From Oscillospiraceae bacterium (GTDB taxonomy: Bacteria > Bacillota > Clostridia > Oscillospirales > Ruminococcaceae): a stretch of 43,994 bases of DNA. The DNA lies in contig JAIDPG010000063.1 in the NCBI GenBank assembly GCA_029062865.1, positions 1-43,994 of the forward strand, read 5' to 3'. Shown here piece after piece: positions 23,903-30,172 of the stretch. Both the position numbers and the translations under genes were made by a program. Positions within the stretch are counted from its first letter, which is position 1. Every line of letters begins with the position of its first letter. The notes under the pieces were generated by a model. The model did no database searches, was not told the DNA's origin, and saw only the letters and a list, made by a program, of their open reading frames with translations.

Positions 23903-24011
23903 AAAATTTGAGAACCGCGCAGTCCGCGCTTCGCGCGAACTGCGCTAGCCGAGCAATGCTTTCTCGAATTTTACACTTCGCAGGGTGTGTTGCTGTGGGT
24001 CGGTGCGCGGC
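23903..24011 (+). repeat. Dispersed hairpin element, copy 1
   Basis: Outer arms AAAATTTGAGAA (23903-23914) and TTCTCGAATTTT (23961-23972, one mismatch) enclose an inner hairpin GCGCAGT-C-CGCGC, TTC, GCGCG-A-ACTGCGC (23917-23945), then CTAGC. After the outer arm comes ACACTTCGC and a trailer with TTGCTGTGGGTCGGTGCGCGGC. The element lies in the 340-base gap upstream of glyQS. The gap also holds copy 2 and a GGGGAGCGCTGATTTTA segment (24027-24043). Confidence 0.75.
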
Positions 24012-24104
24012 ATAATGACTGCTCGCGGGGAGCGCTGATTTTAGTTGTTACGCGCCTATGACATCTCACCCAAACGCTGCACGCATCGGTGTTTATTTTA
24101 AGTA

Positions 24105-24193
24105 GCGAAAAACCGGCTCACTTCGTTCGCCTAGCCGCCTGCGCTTTTTCGCCCCGCACTTCGCCAGTAGTGCTGATGTTGTCGGTACGCGCC
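24105..24193 (+). repeat. Dispersed hairpin element, copy 2
   Basis: Outer arms GCGAAAAA (24105-24112) and TTTTTCGC (24145-24152), inner CTCACTTCGTTCGC and CTAGC, then GCACTTCGC and a trailer TGCTGATGTTGTCGGTACGCGCC. It has the same order of parts as copies 1 and 3. Confidence 0.75.
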
Positions 24194-24218
24194 CTTTGCC
24201 GCTTCGCGGGGTATGCTG

Positions 24219-24704
24219 CTATGTGTCTCTCGCCTCCGCGGCGATCTCCGACAGCACCGCCGGGAGCTGTTGAGTTTCGGGAACGCCCGAGAAAACCGAG
24301 GCGGCTTCGTTAATGTACTGAGCGCGCTCGGCGGGAGTTCTCGCCGTCAAGACCGTTTTGATAGCACGCACGTATTTCAGCTCCAACTCCGCCGCCGAAA
24401 CAAGCGCCTTGTGCTTTTCTTTGAACCGCTCCGGCGGGTTCAGCTTTCGGAACCTCCCGAGAATTTCCTCGGCTTTTTCGCAAATCTCCGTTGCCTTTGT
24501 CTGTTCAAGCATTTTTTCCTGGCTGCTTGAAACGTCCGCCTGAACGGTTTCCATTTCCTCCAGAGCCGCGGCGTATTCCTTGAAATTATCGTACAGCGCG
24601 TCGGAATATTCCTTTTCGGAAAGCCGCTCCTTCGCGCAGCCCGTGAATATCAAAGCCAAGGGAATTATCACCGCGAGAAGCAATGCGATTGTACGCTTGT
24701 ACAT
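24219..24704 (-). CDS. Small helical lipoprotein, family member 1
   Basis: The 161-residue protein has a lipoprotein signal ending FTGC (Cys23), then an almost all-helical domain with the family block NPPERFKEKHKALVSAAELELKYVRAIKTVLTA. It is the last of four neighbouring paralogues (24219-26323) that share a central PP...H pattern. It is membrane-anchored and outward-facing. The function is unknown. It lies 30 bases after the next paralogue in the same direction. Confidence 0.8.
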   Translation of the reverse strand: MYKRTIALLLAVIIPLALIFTGCAKERLSEKEYSDALYDNFKEYAAALEEMETVQADVSSSQEKMLEQTKATEICEKAEEILGRFRKLNPPERFKEKHKALVSAAELELKYVRAIKTVLTARTPAERAQYINEAASVFSGVPETQQLPAVLSEIAAEARDT

Positions 24705-24734
24705 TATCCATCTCCCATTCTATAATGATCGTTG

Positions 24735-25226
24735 TCACCCAAGCTCCGCTTTCAGGTCTTTGATAAGCTGAAGGAAAATCGACGCGAACTGCTGATCCTG
24801 CGGGGCACTGTCGAACGCTTTAAGCTCGGCGTTCGCCGAGGTGATGTCGTTCAGGGTTTTCGCGGTGAGCAGCTTTTCCGCCGCCTTTACGAAATCCCGC
24901 TCGCTGTCTATCGACTTGATGAGCTTTTTGTGCTGATCGGCGTACTTTGACGGCGGCTCGAGATCCTTAAACTTCAGAAGCGCCTTGTCCGCTCTGCCGC
25001 AGATATCCTTCGCCTTTGCGCTGTTTGCCGACACCGCCTCGACACTCGTCGCCCCCGTGATTATCGGGGAGAGCTCCTTCATAGCCGAGCTGTACTCCTT
25101 GTAGGTGTTCAACAGCCCGTCGTAATACTCCTGCGGAGTAAGCTGCTCTTTCGAGCCGCAGCCCGTGAATATCAAAGCCGCGGGGATGATCACCGCGATA
25201 AGCAATGCGATAATACGTTTTGTCAT
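24735..25226 (-). CDS. Small helical lipoprotein, family member 2
   Basis: The 163-residue protein has lipobox FTGC (Cys23) and a helical domain. It is clearly paralogous to its neighbours: its signal peptide is nearly identical to member 1 (KRIIALLIAVIIPAALIFTGC), and the family block EPPSKYADQHKKLIKSIDSERDFVKAAEKLLTA is aligned. It has no recognised catalytic residues. The gap to the upstream gene is 11 bases, consistent with one transcript. Confidence 0.8.
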   Translation of the reverse strand: MTKRIIALLIAVIIPAALIFTGCGSKEQLTPQEYYDGLLNTYKEYSSAMKELSPIITGATSVEAVSANSAKAKDICGRADKALLKFKDLEPPSKYADQHKKLIKSIDSERDFVKAAEKLLTAKTLNDITSANAELKAFDSAPQDQQFASIFLQLIKDLKAELG

Positions 25227-25237
25227 AGTTTTTCCTT

Positions 25238-25726
25238 TCAGCCGGATTTCTTCTCACTTGAGACGAAATCAAGATACAAACCGGGCAGTGATTTGCCCTC
25301 CGGGATAGAATTTACTATCCTGCTCAGCTCGCGCCCTATCTCGTCCGCCTCGGCGTTGTCCTTCGCGTCAATGAGCCTCAGCGCGGCCTTGTTCCACTCG
25401 TATTCGTAGTCGAGCGACTTCAGAATATCCTTGTGAAAGCTCTTGCGGCTTTTCGGCGGAACAAGCTGCTTTATCTCGTCAAGAGCGTTCTCGCGGTCGG
25501 TTATCGTTTTACGGCACTCCTCCTTCTGAGCGTCGGTATACGGCGCGGTTTCGGGCGCACACATCGCCCAAGCTGTTGAGGCTTTAACGAACGCCTTGCA
25601 GCTCGCCTTAAAGCGTTCGGAGTACTCCGCTTCGGTAAGCGGAGCGGGGCTTGCTTTCCCGCACGCCGTAAACAACAGCGTTATCGGAATTATCACCGCG
25701 ACAAGCAATGCAATAATACGTTTCAT
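25238..25726 (-). CDS. Small helical lipoprotein, family member 3
   Basis: The start is placed at ATG 25726, which follows GGAGG by 8 bases; the frame opens at 25753. The 162-residue protein has signal KRIIALLVAVIIPITLLFTAC (Cys22) and the family block VPPKSRKSFHKDILKSLDYEYEWNKAALRLIDA. It is paralogous to members 1 and 2, with an extra cysteine near the middle (WAMCAPE). Function unknown. Confidence 0.8.
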   Translation of the reverse strand: MKRIIALLVAVIIPITLLFTACGKASPAPLTEAEYSERFKASCKAFVKASTAWAMCAPETAPYTDAQKEECRKTITDRENALDEIKQLVPPKSRKSFHKDILKSLDYEYEWNKAALRLIDAKDNAEADEIGRELSRIVNSIPEGKSLPGLYLDFVSSEKKSG

Positions 25727-25750
25727 AATACTGCCTCCAAACGCGCACAA

Positions 25751-25786
25751 CAATTATCAATTGTCCATTGTAAATTGTACATTGTT
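25751..25786 (-). repeat. ACAATGTACAAT-type repeat overlapping a gene end
   Basis: On the minus strand this reads AACAATGTACAATTTACAATGG followed by ACAATTGATAATTG. A similar stretch follows the glgP stop codon at 32567. It overlaps the 3' end of the 25757-26323 gene and supplies that gene's last nine residues and its TGA stop. Confidence 0.75.
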
Positions 25787-26323
25787 TACCGTCAGCCAGA
25801 GGAACCTCCTCCGCGAATTAAGCCTGTTAAGCTCCTTCATAAAGTTCGCCTCGGCATAAGCGAATCCGTCGCTGGCGACCAGCCGCTCGGCGCGTATTCC
25901 CATTTGCTCGGCGGCGCTCATAAACTCACTTTCGATCATCACTCCCCCGAACATTGCCTCAAACGAATCCGCGAAGCTCCGCATTTCGGGAATTCCCGCG
26001 CGGACGGCGGCGAGCTCGTCCTTGAGACTTCTCGGCACGCGAACCTTTTCAAAATAATCGCACGCCCCGCGGAGCTTGTTTGCCGCCTCGGCTGCCCGCG
26101 GCTTGTTGTTCCGCGCATATGAAAGCATCTCGGGAGCGCCGCCGCGGTTTGCCGCGTCAACAAGCTCGCTCATCATCGTGTTCATTTCGGAAATCCCTGC
26201 CGCAAGCCGCGAGTGCGTCTCACGAGCCTTCTTCATATGCCCTTCGTGGAGAAGAAACATCGTGAGCCCGAGGGCTATGGAAACGAGAGTTGAGATAATC
26301 GAATTCCGCGTTTTTTTGCTCAT
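25757..26323 (-). CDS. Membrane-anchored helical protein, divergent family member 4
   Basis: The 188-residue protein has an N-terminal membrane helix (about 10-27) without a lipobox and a long helical domain. A block RVPRSLKDELAAVRAGIPEMRSFADSFEAMFGG matches the family block of the three adjacent lipoproteins, though more distantly. It follows a gap with a dispersed hairpin element. Its C-terminal residues (VNNVQFTMDN) come from the intergenic repeat at 25751-25786, so its native end may have been shorter. The role is unknown. Confidence 0.75.
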   Translation of the reverse strand: MSKKTRNSIISTLVSIALGLTMFLLHEGHMKKARETHSRLAAGISEMNTMMSELVDAANRGGAPEMLSYARNNKPRAAEAANKLRGACDYFEKVRVPRSLKDELAAVRAGIPEMRSFADSFEAMFGGVMIESEFMSAAEQMGIRAERLVASDGFAYAEANFMKELNRLNSRRRFLWLTVNNVQFTMDN

Positions 26324-26342
26324 AATATCTCCTTATTTAAAA

Positions 26343-26460
26343 AAATTTCAAAAATTCGCTCACCGCTGCTCCGCTCACTTCGTTCGCTCTGCAGCGCTGA
26401 GGGAACCGGTCAAGATTTTGCTTCGCAAAATCTTGACACTTTTTGAAATTTACACTTCGC
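26343..26460 (+). repeat. Dispersed hairpin element, copy 3
   Basis: Perfect outer arms AAATTTCAAAAA (26343-26354) and TTTTTGAAATTT (26440-26451) enclose an inner hairpin GTCAAGATTTTGC, TTC, GCAAAATCTTGAC (26409-26437, perfect) and a CACTTCGTTCGC segment. ACACTTCGC (26452-26460) follows, then GGGAGCGCTGATTTA, also seen at 24027. It fills the 150-base gap between two genes on the minus strand. Confidence 0.75.
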
Positions 26461-26473
26461 AGGGAGCGCTGAT

Positions 26474-27628
26474 TTATCTCTCGTCCGCTTCGCCTCTGAG
26501 CTTCGGATAAGTGCCGATAATGACGTTCTCGTCCGTCAAGCCGTCAATTTTAGAGCTCCAGTTGTAATAGCCCGACTTGAAATTCTCTTCGCTCGGCGAA
26601 ACGCCGTTATATGTCGGGTCGTCGAGAACACACCAGACATAAACCGTGTAGCCCGACTTGTCGATTATCACGCCTGCCGTGAATGTGCGCCCGCTGTAAT
26701 CCTCCTCCAAGCGCTCCGCGAGGCTCTCCAATTTACCGGTACCGCCCCAGTCGTTTGCGCCCGAAAGGTCGATGACAACTGCCTTGTCGTTGTTCATAAC
26801 AATTCTCAATTCACAAGCGGTCTTTTCGTCGCCGCCCATGGCGACATCGTCGGCTATCCAGCTGTTCACCGACGTGATAAGCTCCTTGGCGGTGATATCC
26901 GCGCTTGTTACCTTTGATTTTGTTACCTGACCGCCAAACAATATATCCCCGATAACATCTCCGTCAGCCGAAGGCTTGCTGCCGACCGCCGACGCGCTGC
27001 CGGACGACTTTGAGTAAAACAGCCGCGGGAAGGTTCCCATTATAACGCCGTCGCGCGTCATTCCGACCCTGTCCTCGGCTTTCCACTCATACTCGCCCGC
27101 CGTAAAGTTCTCAAGCGAAGGCGCGTCGCCGTTAAAGTCAGCGTCGTCTTGCACACACCACGAATATACGGCATAGCCGGATTCATCGATAAATACCGCG
27201 GCGATGAAAGTGCGCCCGCTGTAATCAGCCTCGAAGCGTTCTTTAAGACTTTCGGGGCAGCCTTTTCTCTTTTCCCAGTCGTTCTTCCCGGAAAGGTCGG
27301 TAACAGCCGCATTGCCATTATCCATAACGATACTCAACTCGCAAGCGGTCTTTTCATCGCCGCCCGCGGCAACATTGTCCGCAATCCAAGTATTCACGGT
27401 CGTGATAAGCTCCTTTGCAAAGCTGTCCGCGCTTGTGACCTTCGACTTAAATATCGCGTCGTTATATTCATCCGCCACGCTTGTAATCTTGTCTACCGGA
27501 TTTATGCCGCCGGACGGCTTGCTTGCCTCCTGCGGAAGCAGTATCGGGTCGTCGTTCCCGCAAGCCGCAAGCGTTGAAACTGCCATTATAACCGCGACTG
27601 CCGCCGCGAGCTTTTTTAAAATACTCAT
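26474..27628 (-). CDS. Lipoprotein with two pilin-like domains
   Basis: The 384-residue protein (start ATG 27628, after GGAGGG) has lipobox LAAC (Cys23), a linker and two homologous domains of about 150 residues. Each begins KSKVTSAD...AKELITTVNTW and continues with TACEL.IVM, DYSGRTF.A..ID.SGY.VY.WCV and a C-terminal GTxPRL/GTYPKL. The same domain occurs singly in the next gene, where it follows a pilin-like N-terminus. The domain start resembles the region after the hydrophobic helix of type IV pilins. The protein would be a membrane-anchored surface protein carrying two copies of a pilin-type head. Each head retains a cysteine in WCV and another in ACEL. Confidence 0.75.
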   Translation of the reverse strand: MSILKKLAAAVAVIMAVSTLAACGNDDPILLPQEASKPSGGINPVDKITSVADEYNDAIFKSKVTSADSFAKELITTVNTWIADNVAAGGDEKTACELSIVMDNGNAAVTDLSGKNDWEKRKGCPESLKERFEADYSGRTFIAAVFIDESGYAVYSWCVQDDADFNGDAPSLENFTAGEYEWKAEDRVGMTRDGVIMGTFPRLFYSKSSGSASAVGSKPSADGDVIGDILFGGQVTKSKVTSADITAKELITSVNSWIADDVAMGGDEKTACELRIVMNNDKAVVIDLSGANDWGGTGKLESLAERLEEDYSGRTFTAGVIIDKSGYTVYVWCVLDDPTYNGVSPSEENFKSGYYNWSSKIDGLTDENVIIGTYPKLRGEADER

Positions 27629-27668
27629 AGCAAATATATCCCTCCTTGCCGCAATTTTGTCAAGCAAA

Positions 27669-27722
27669 TTTTACACGCTGCGGGGGCATTGTTCTGACCG
27701 GAACACTTCTATGCCGCGCGGC
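27669..27722 (+). repeat. Partial hairpin-element remnant
   Basis: TTTTACACGCTGCGGGGGCATTG resembles the TTTTACACTTCGCAGGGTGTGTTG trailer of copy 1, followed by GCCGCGCGGC. It ends directly at the stop codon of the pilin-like gene. Only a weak match, so it may be an old copy. Confidence 0.4.
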
Positions 27723-28265
27723 TTATGACTCCTTATAGAACAGATGAGGATAGGTTCCGACAAAAGCACCGTCGCGCGTTATTCCGACCTTATCCTCCGA
27801 AATCCACTCATATTCGCCCGCCTTAAAGTCCGCAAGCGAGGGCGCGTCGCCGTTATAGCCTGCGTCGTTTTGCACACACCACGAATAAACCGCGTAGCCG
27901 GACTCGTCAACAAACACCGCCGCCGTGAATGTGCTCCTGCTGAAATCCCACTCAAAGCGCTCCTTAAGGCTTTCAACAGCCAGCCACCCGTCCCGCGCGT
28001 CCCGCGCGTCCCATTCGTTCTTGCCGGTGCTGTCGGTGACGGTCGCCTTGCCGTTATCCATAACTATCCTGAGCTCGCAGGGCACTCTGTCCTTGCCGCC
28101 CGCCGCAACGTCATCCCAAATCCAGGTGTTGACGGTTTGGATCACTTCCTTAGCGCTTACGTCCGCGCTTACGACCTTCGACTTCTCGACCTGCCTGTGA
28201 AGCGTCGGCACTAAAATTGCCGCCGCAAGCGCAGCTGCCACCGCGATTTTCTCAAAAATTCCCAT
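27723..28265 (-). CDS. Pilin-like single-domain protein
   Basis: The 180-residue protein has a short N-terminus FEKIAVAAALAAAILVPTLHRQVEKSKVVSADVSAKEV, with a hydrophobic helix ending in P and then KSKV, which resembles type IV pilins and pseudopilins. No prepilin peptidase site is obvious (MGIFEK is the start; a short MG-F sequence could serve). The remaining 140 residues form the domain shared twice by the preceding gene (ITVNTWIWDD, SGYAVYSWCV, GTYPHLF). It may be a minor pilin or an anchored relative. The ribosome binding site is AAGGG. Confidence 0.7.
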   Translation of the reverse strand: MGIFEKIAVAAALAAAILVPTLHRQVEKSKVVSADVSAKEVIQTVNTWIWDDVAAGGKDRVPCELRIVMDNGKATVTDSTGKNEWDARDARDGWLAVESLKERFEWDFSRSTFTAAVFVDESGYAVYSWCVQNDAGYNGDAPSLADFKAGEYEWISEDKVGITRDGAFVGTYPHLFYKES

Positions 28266-28294
28266 AATTAAAGCCCTTTCCGGATTTAAAAGTC

Positions 28295-28420
28295 GCGAAA
28301 AACCGTGCGAACTTCGTTCGCACTAGCAGAGCGAGCTCGCCTCCGCTTCGCTACGGCAAGCTCACTCTCTTTTTTCGCTCCACACTTCGCTTGATATATT
28401 GCTGTAAGTCGGCGCACTGC
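28295..28420 (+). repeat. Dispersed hairpin element, copy 4
   Basis: Outer arms GCGAAAAA (28295-28302) and TTTTTCGC (28371-28378) enclose GTGCGAA, CTTCG, TTCGCAC (28305-28323) and CTAGC, then ACACTTCGC (28382-28390) and TTGCTGTAAGTCGGCGCACTGC ending at 28420. It abuts the stop codon (TAA, 28421-28423) of the small gene on the minus strand. Confidence 0.8.
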
Positions 28421-28678
28421 TTAAAGCCCTTTAACAAGCCTTTCTCTGATAACTTTGGCTCTCACCTCAAACTCGTCGAGCACGCTCATATCCGTTTCGG
28501 ACGTGCTTTTAAGGTAGATATCCATTGTCTCGTCCTTGATTTTCATAATCTCATCGGGCAGGGGTCTGCCGCTGCCGATATAACGCACCGTGATTATCTC
28601 CAGAATTTCCGTTACCACCGCCCGTATCGAGGCTTGTTTCTGCTCCGTTTCCGTTACCGTTACCGTAATTTTCTTCAT
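28421..28678 (-). CDS. Small protein of unknown function downstream of ilvE
   Basis: The 85-residue protein begins KKITVTVTETEQKQASIRAVVTEILE and is highly charged, with a beta strand and helices. The start is 3 bases after the ilvE stop, so it is translated together with ilvE. No family recognised. The weak ribosome binding site AGGG is inside ilvE. Confidence 0.65.
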   Translation of the reverse strand: MKKITVTVTETEQKQASIRAVVTEILEIITVRYIGSGRPLPDEIMKIKDETMDIYLKSTSETDMSVLDEFEVRAKVIRERLVKGL

Positions 28679-28681
28679 ATC

Positions 28682-29746
28682 TTATACCCTGACAATCCAA
28701 TTCATTTCGTCGGGCAGCTTGCCGTACTGAATTCCCGTCATCGTGTCGTAGAGCTTCTGCGAGATCTCGCCGATCTTGTTGTCGTTTATCGTCATAACCT
28801 TGTCGCCCCATTTGAGATGACCGACGGGAGAAATAACCGCCGCCGTGCCCGTACCGAACACCTCGTCAAGCTTGCCGTTGTCATAAGCCTCGGCTACCTC
28901 TTGGATCGTAATTCTCCGCTCGGTGACTTTCATTCCCCACTTTTTGCAAAGCTCGATCGAGCTCTTTCTCGTGATTCCGGGGAGCACCGAACCTGTCAGC
29001 TGCGGCGTGATGACCTCGCCGTCGATTACGAAGAAAATGTTCATCGAGCCGACCTCTTCAATATACTTCTGCTCCACGCCGTCAAGCCACAGCACCTGCT
29101 CGTAGTCCTGGTTGTGAGCCTCGTCCTGCCCTTTGAGCGAGATAGCGTAGTTCGCCGCGGTCTTGGCAAAGCCCGTGCCGCCGCGCACCGCTCTTACGTA
29201 CTTCTCCTCAACGTAGATCTTCACGGGATTGAGCCCGGTCGAGTAATACGCGCCGGACGGCGACAGAATAATCATAAACAGATAGTGATCCGCGGGGCGA
29301 ACGCCTACATACGGGTCTGTCGCGAAGATAAACGGGCGAATGTACAGCGAAGCGCCGTCGGTGTGAGGAACCCAGTCCTTTTCCATATCAACGAGCTTCT
29401 TCAACGCTTCAAGGACAAACGCCTCGTCGATAGGCGGAATAACCATACGTTCAGCCGAGACGTTCATGCGCTTGAAGTTCTCGTCGGGGCGGAACATCTG
29501 GATAGAGCCGTCCGCGGTGCGGTAAGCCTTAAGTCCCTCGAAAATCTCCTGCCCGTAGTGCAGGCACATTGCCGCGGGAGAAAGCGAGATCTCGCCGTAG
29601 GGCACAATGCGCGCGTCGTGCCAGCCCTCGCCGGTGTCGTAGTTCATCACGAACATATGATCCGTAAAAATATGCCCGAACCCGAGCTTGGTTTCGTCGG
29701 CGGGCTTAGCCTTGGGCGCTGCCGTTTTTTCAATTCTGATCTCCAT
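28682..29746 (-). CDS. ilvE: Branched-chain amino acid aminotransferase
   Basis: The 354-residue class IV PLP aminotransferase has the GQEIFEGLKAYR start of the fold, cofactor lysine Lys195 in GGTGFAKTAANY, and EVGSMNIFFVIDG, TPQLTGSVLPGITR and FGTGTAAVISPVG. It carries out the last step of valine, leucine and isoleucine synthesis. The start ATG follows AAGGAAGG. It has its own strong promoter at 29808-29836. Confidence 0.95.
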   Translation of the reverse strand: MEIRIEKTAAPKAKPADETKLGFGHIFTDHMFVMNYDTGEGWHDARIVPYGEISLSPAAMCLHYGQEIFEGLKAYRTADGSIQMFRPDENFKRMNVSAERMVIPPIDEAFVLEALKKLVDMEKDWVPHTDGASLYIRPFIFATDPYVGVRPADHYLFMIILSPSGAYYSTGLNPVKIYVEEKYVRAVRGGTGFAKTAANYAISLKGQDEAHNQDYEQVLWLDGVEQKYIEEVGSMNIFFVIDGEVITPQLTGSVLPGITRKSSIELCKKWGMKVTERRITIQEVAEAYDNGKLDEVFGTGTAAVISPVGHLKWGDKVMTINDNKIGEISQKLYDTMTGIQYGKLPDEMNWIVRV

Positions 29747-29807
29747 TGTAAATTACCTTCCTTTTTCTCGGAGAGCGACGCTCTCTTATATTTATTTATA
29801 CAGATTT

Positions 29808-29836
29808 ATTGTACCACTTTTTCTGACGGTTGTCAA
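29808..29836 (-). promoter_or_regulatory. ilvE promoter
   Basis: TTGACA (29831-29836), 17-base spacer, TACAAT (29808-29813) on the minus strand. The leader has a short perfect hairpin GAGAGC-GAC-GCTCTC at 29771-29785. I see no T-box. Confidence 0.85.
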
Positions 29837-29996
29837 CCATTATTTGTACCATTATTTTGTACAATATATGCGAAAGTACAATAGACGATTTCGATGCGCG
29901 CTTCGTTCGATTTTGATTCTCTCTGCCGTCGGCGGGGGATTTGCTTGAATTTTTTTAGCAAACAGTCGCTTGAGAACCGTATGAAAGGAAATAAAC

Positions 29997-30027
29997 CCTC
30001 CGTTGTCCGAGACAAGTGAGGATTTTT
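29997..30027 (+). terminator. Terminator-like hairpin in the glgP upstream gap
   Basis: CCTC-CG-TTGTC, CGA loop, GACAA-GT-GAGG, then ATTTTTT. A short open frame of 12 codons (ATG at 29981) ends inside it. No promoter for it is clear. The rest of the 335-base gap between the ilvE and glgP promoters is AT-rich and I see nothing else in it. Confidence 0.45.
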
Positions 30028-30091
30028 TGTATATTTTGCTGAAATTTGTAGGTTGAATTTGTCTCTAATTTACGTTTTTGCGAAATTTGGG

Positions 30092-30143
30092 TTGAAATTC
30101 GGTCGAAAATGGTGTATAATAATGATGTATTATTGTATACAAT
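30092..30143 (+). promoter_or_regulatory. glgP promoter with a palindrome at the transcription start
   Basis: TTGAAA (30092-30097), 17-base spacer, TATAAT (30115-30120). A perfect palindrome ATTGTATACAAT lies at 30132-30143, just past the predicted start of transcription, a position suited to a repressor. The regulator is unknown. Confidence 0.7.
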
Positions 30144-30172
30144 CACCTACGGGAACTGAAAGGGGTATTTAA

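Noticed and set aside
23879-24218. T-box riboswitch upstream of glyQS
   Set aside because: I looked for a T-box sequence and its terminator/antiterminator and found none; the gap is filled with dispersed hairpin elements.
24105-28420. CRISPR array
   Set aside because: The recurring units are irregularly spaced, have inverted-repeat arms that change between copies and no constant-length spacers, so they are not CRISPR repeats.
28391-29884. Long plus-strand open frame of 497 residues opposite ilvE
   Set aside because: It is the antisense shadow of ilvE with no start signal and shows no recognisable domain.
29981-30021. A 12-codon leader peptide with attenuator before glgP
   Set aside because: The frame has no ribosome binding site and no run of regulatory codons, and the glgP promoter lies downstream of it, so attenuation of glgP is not supported.
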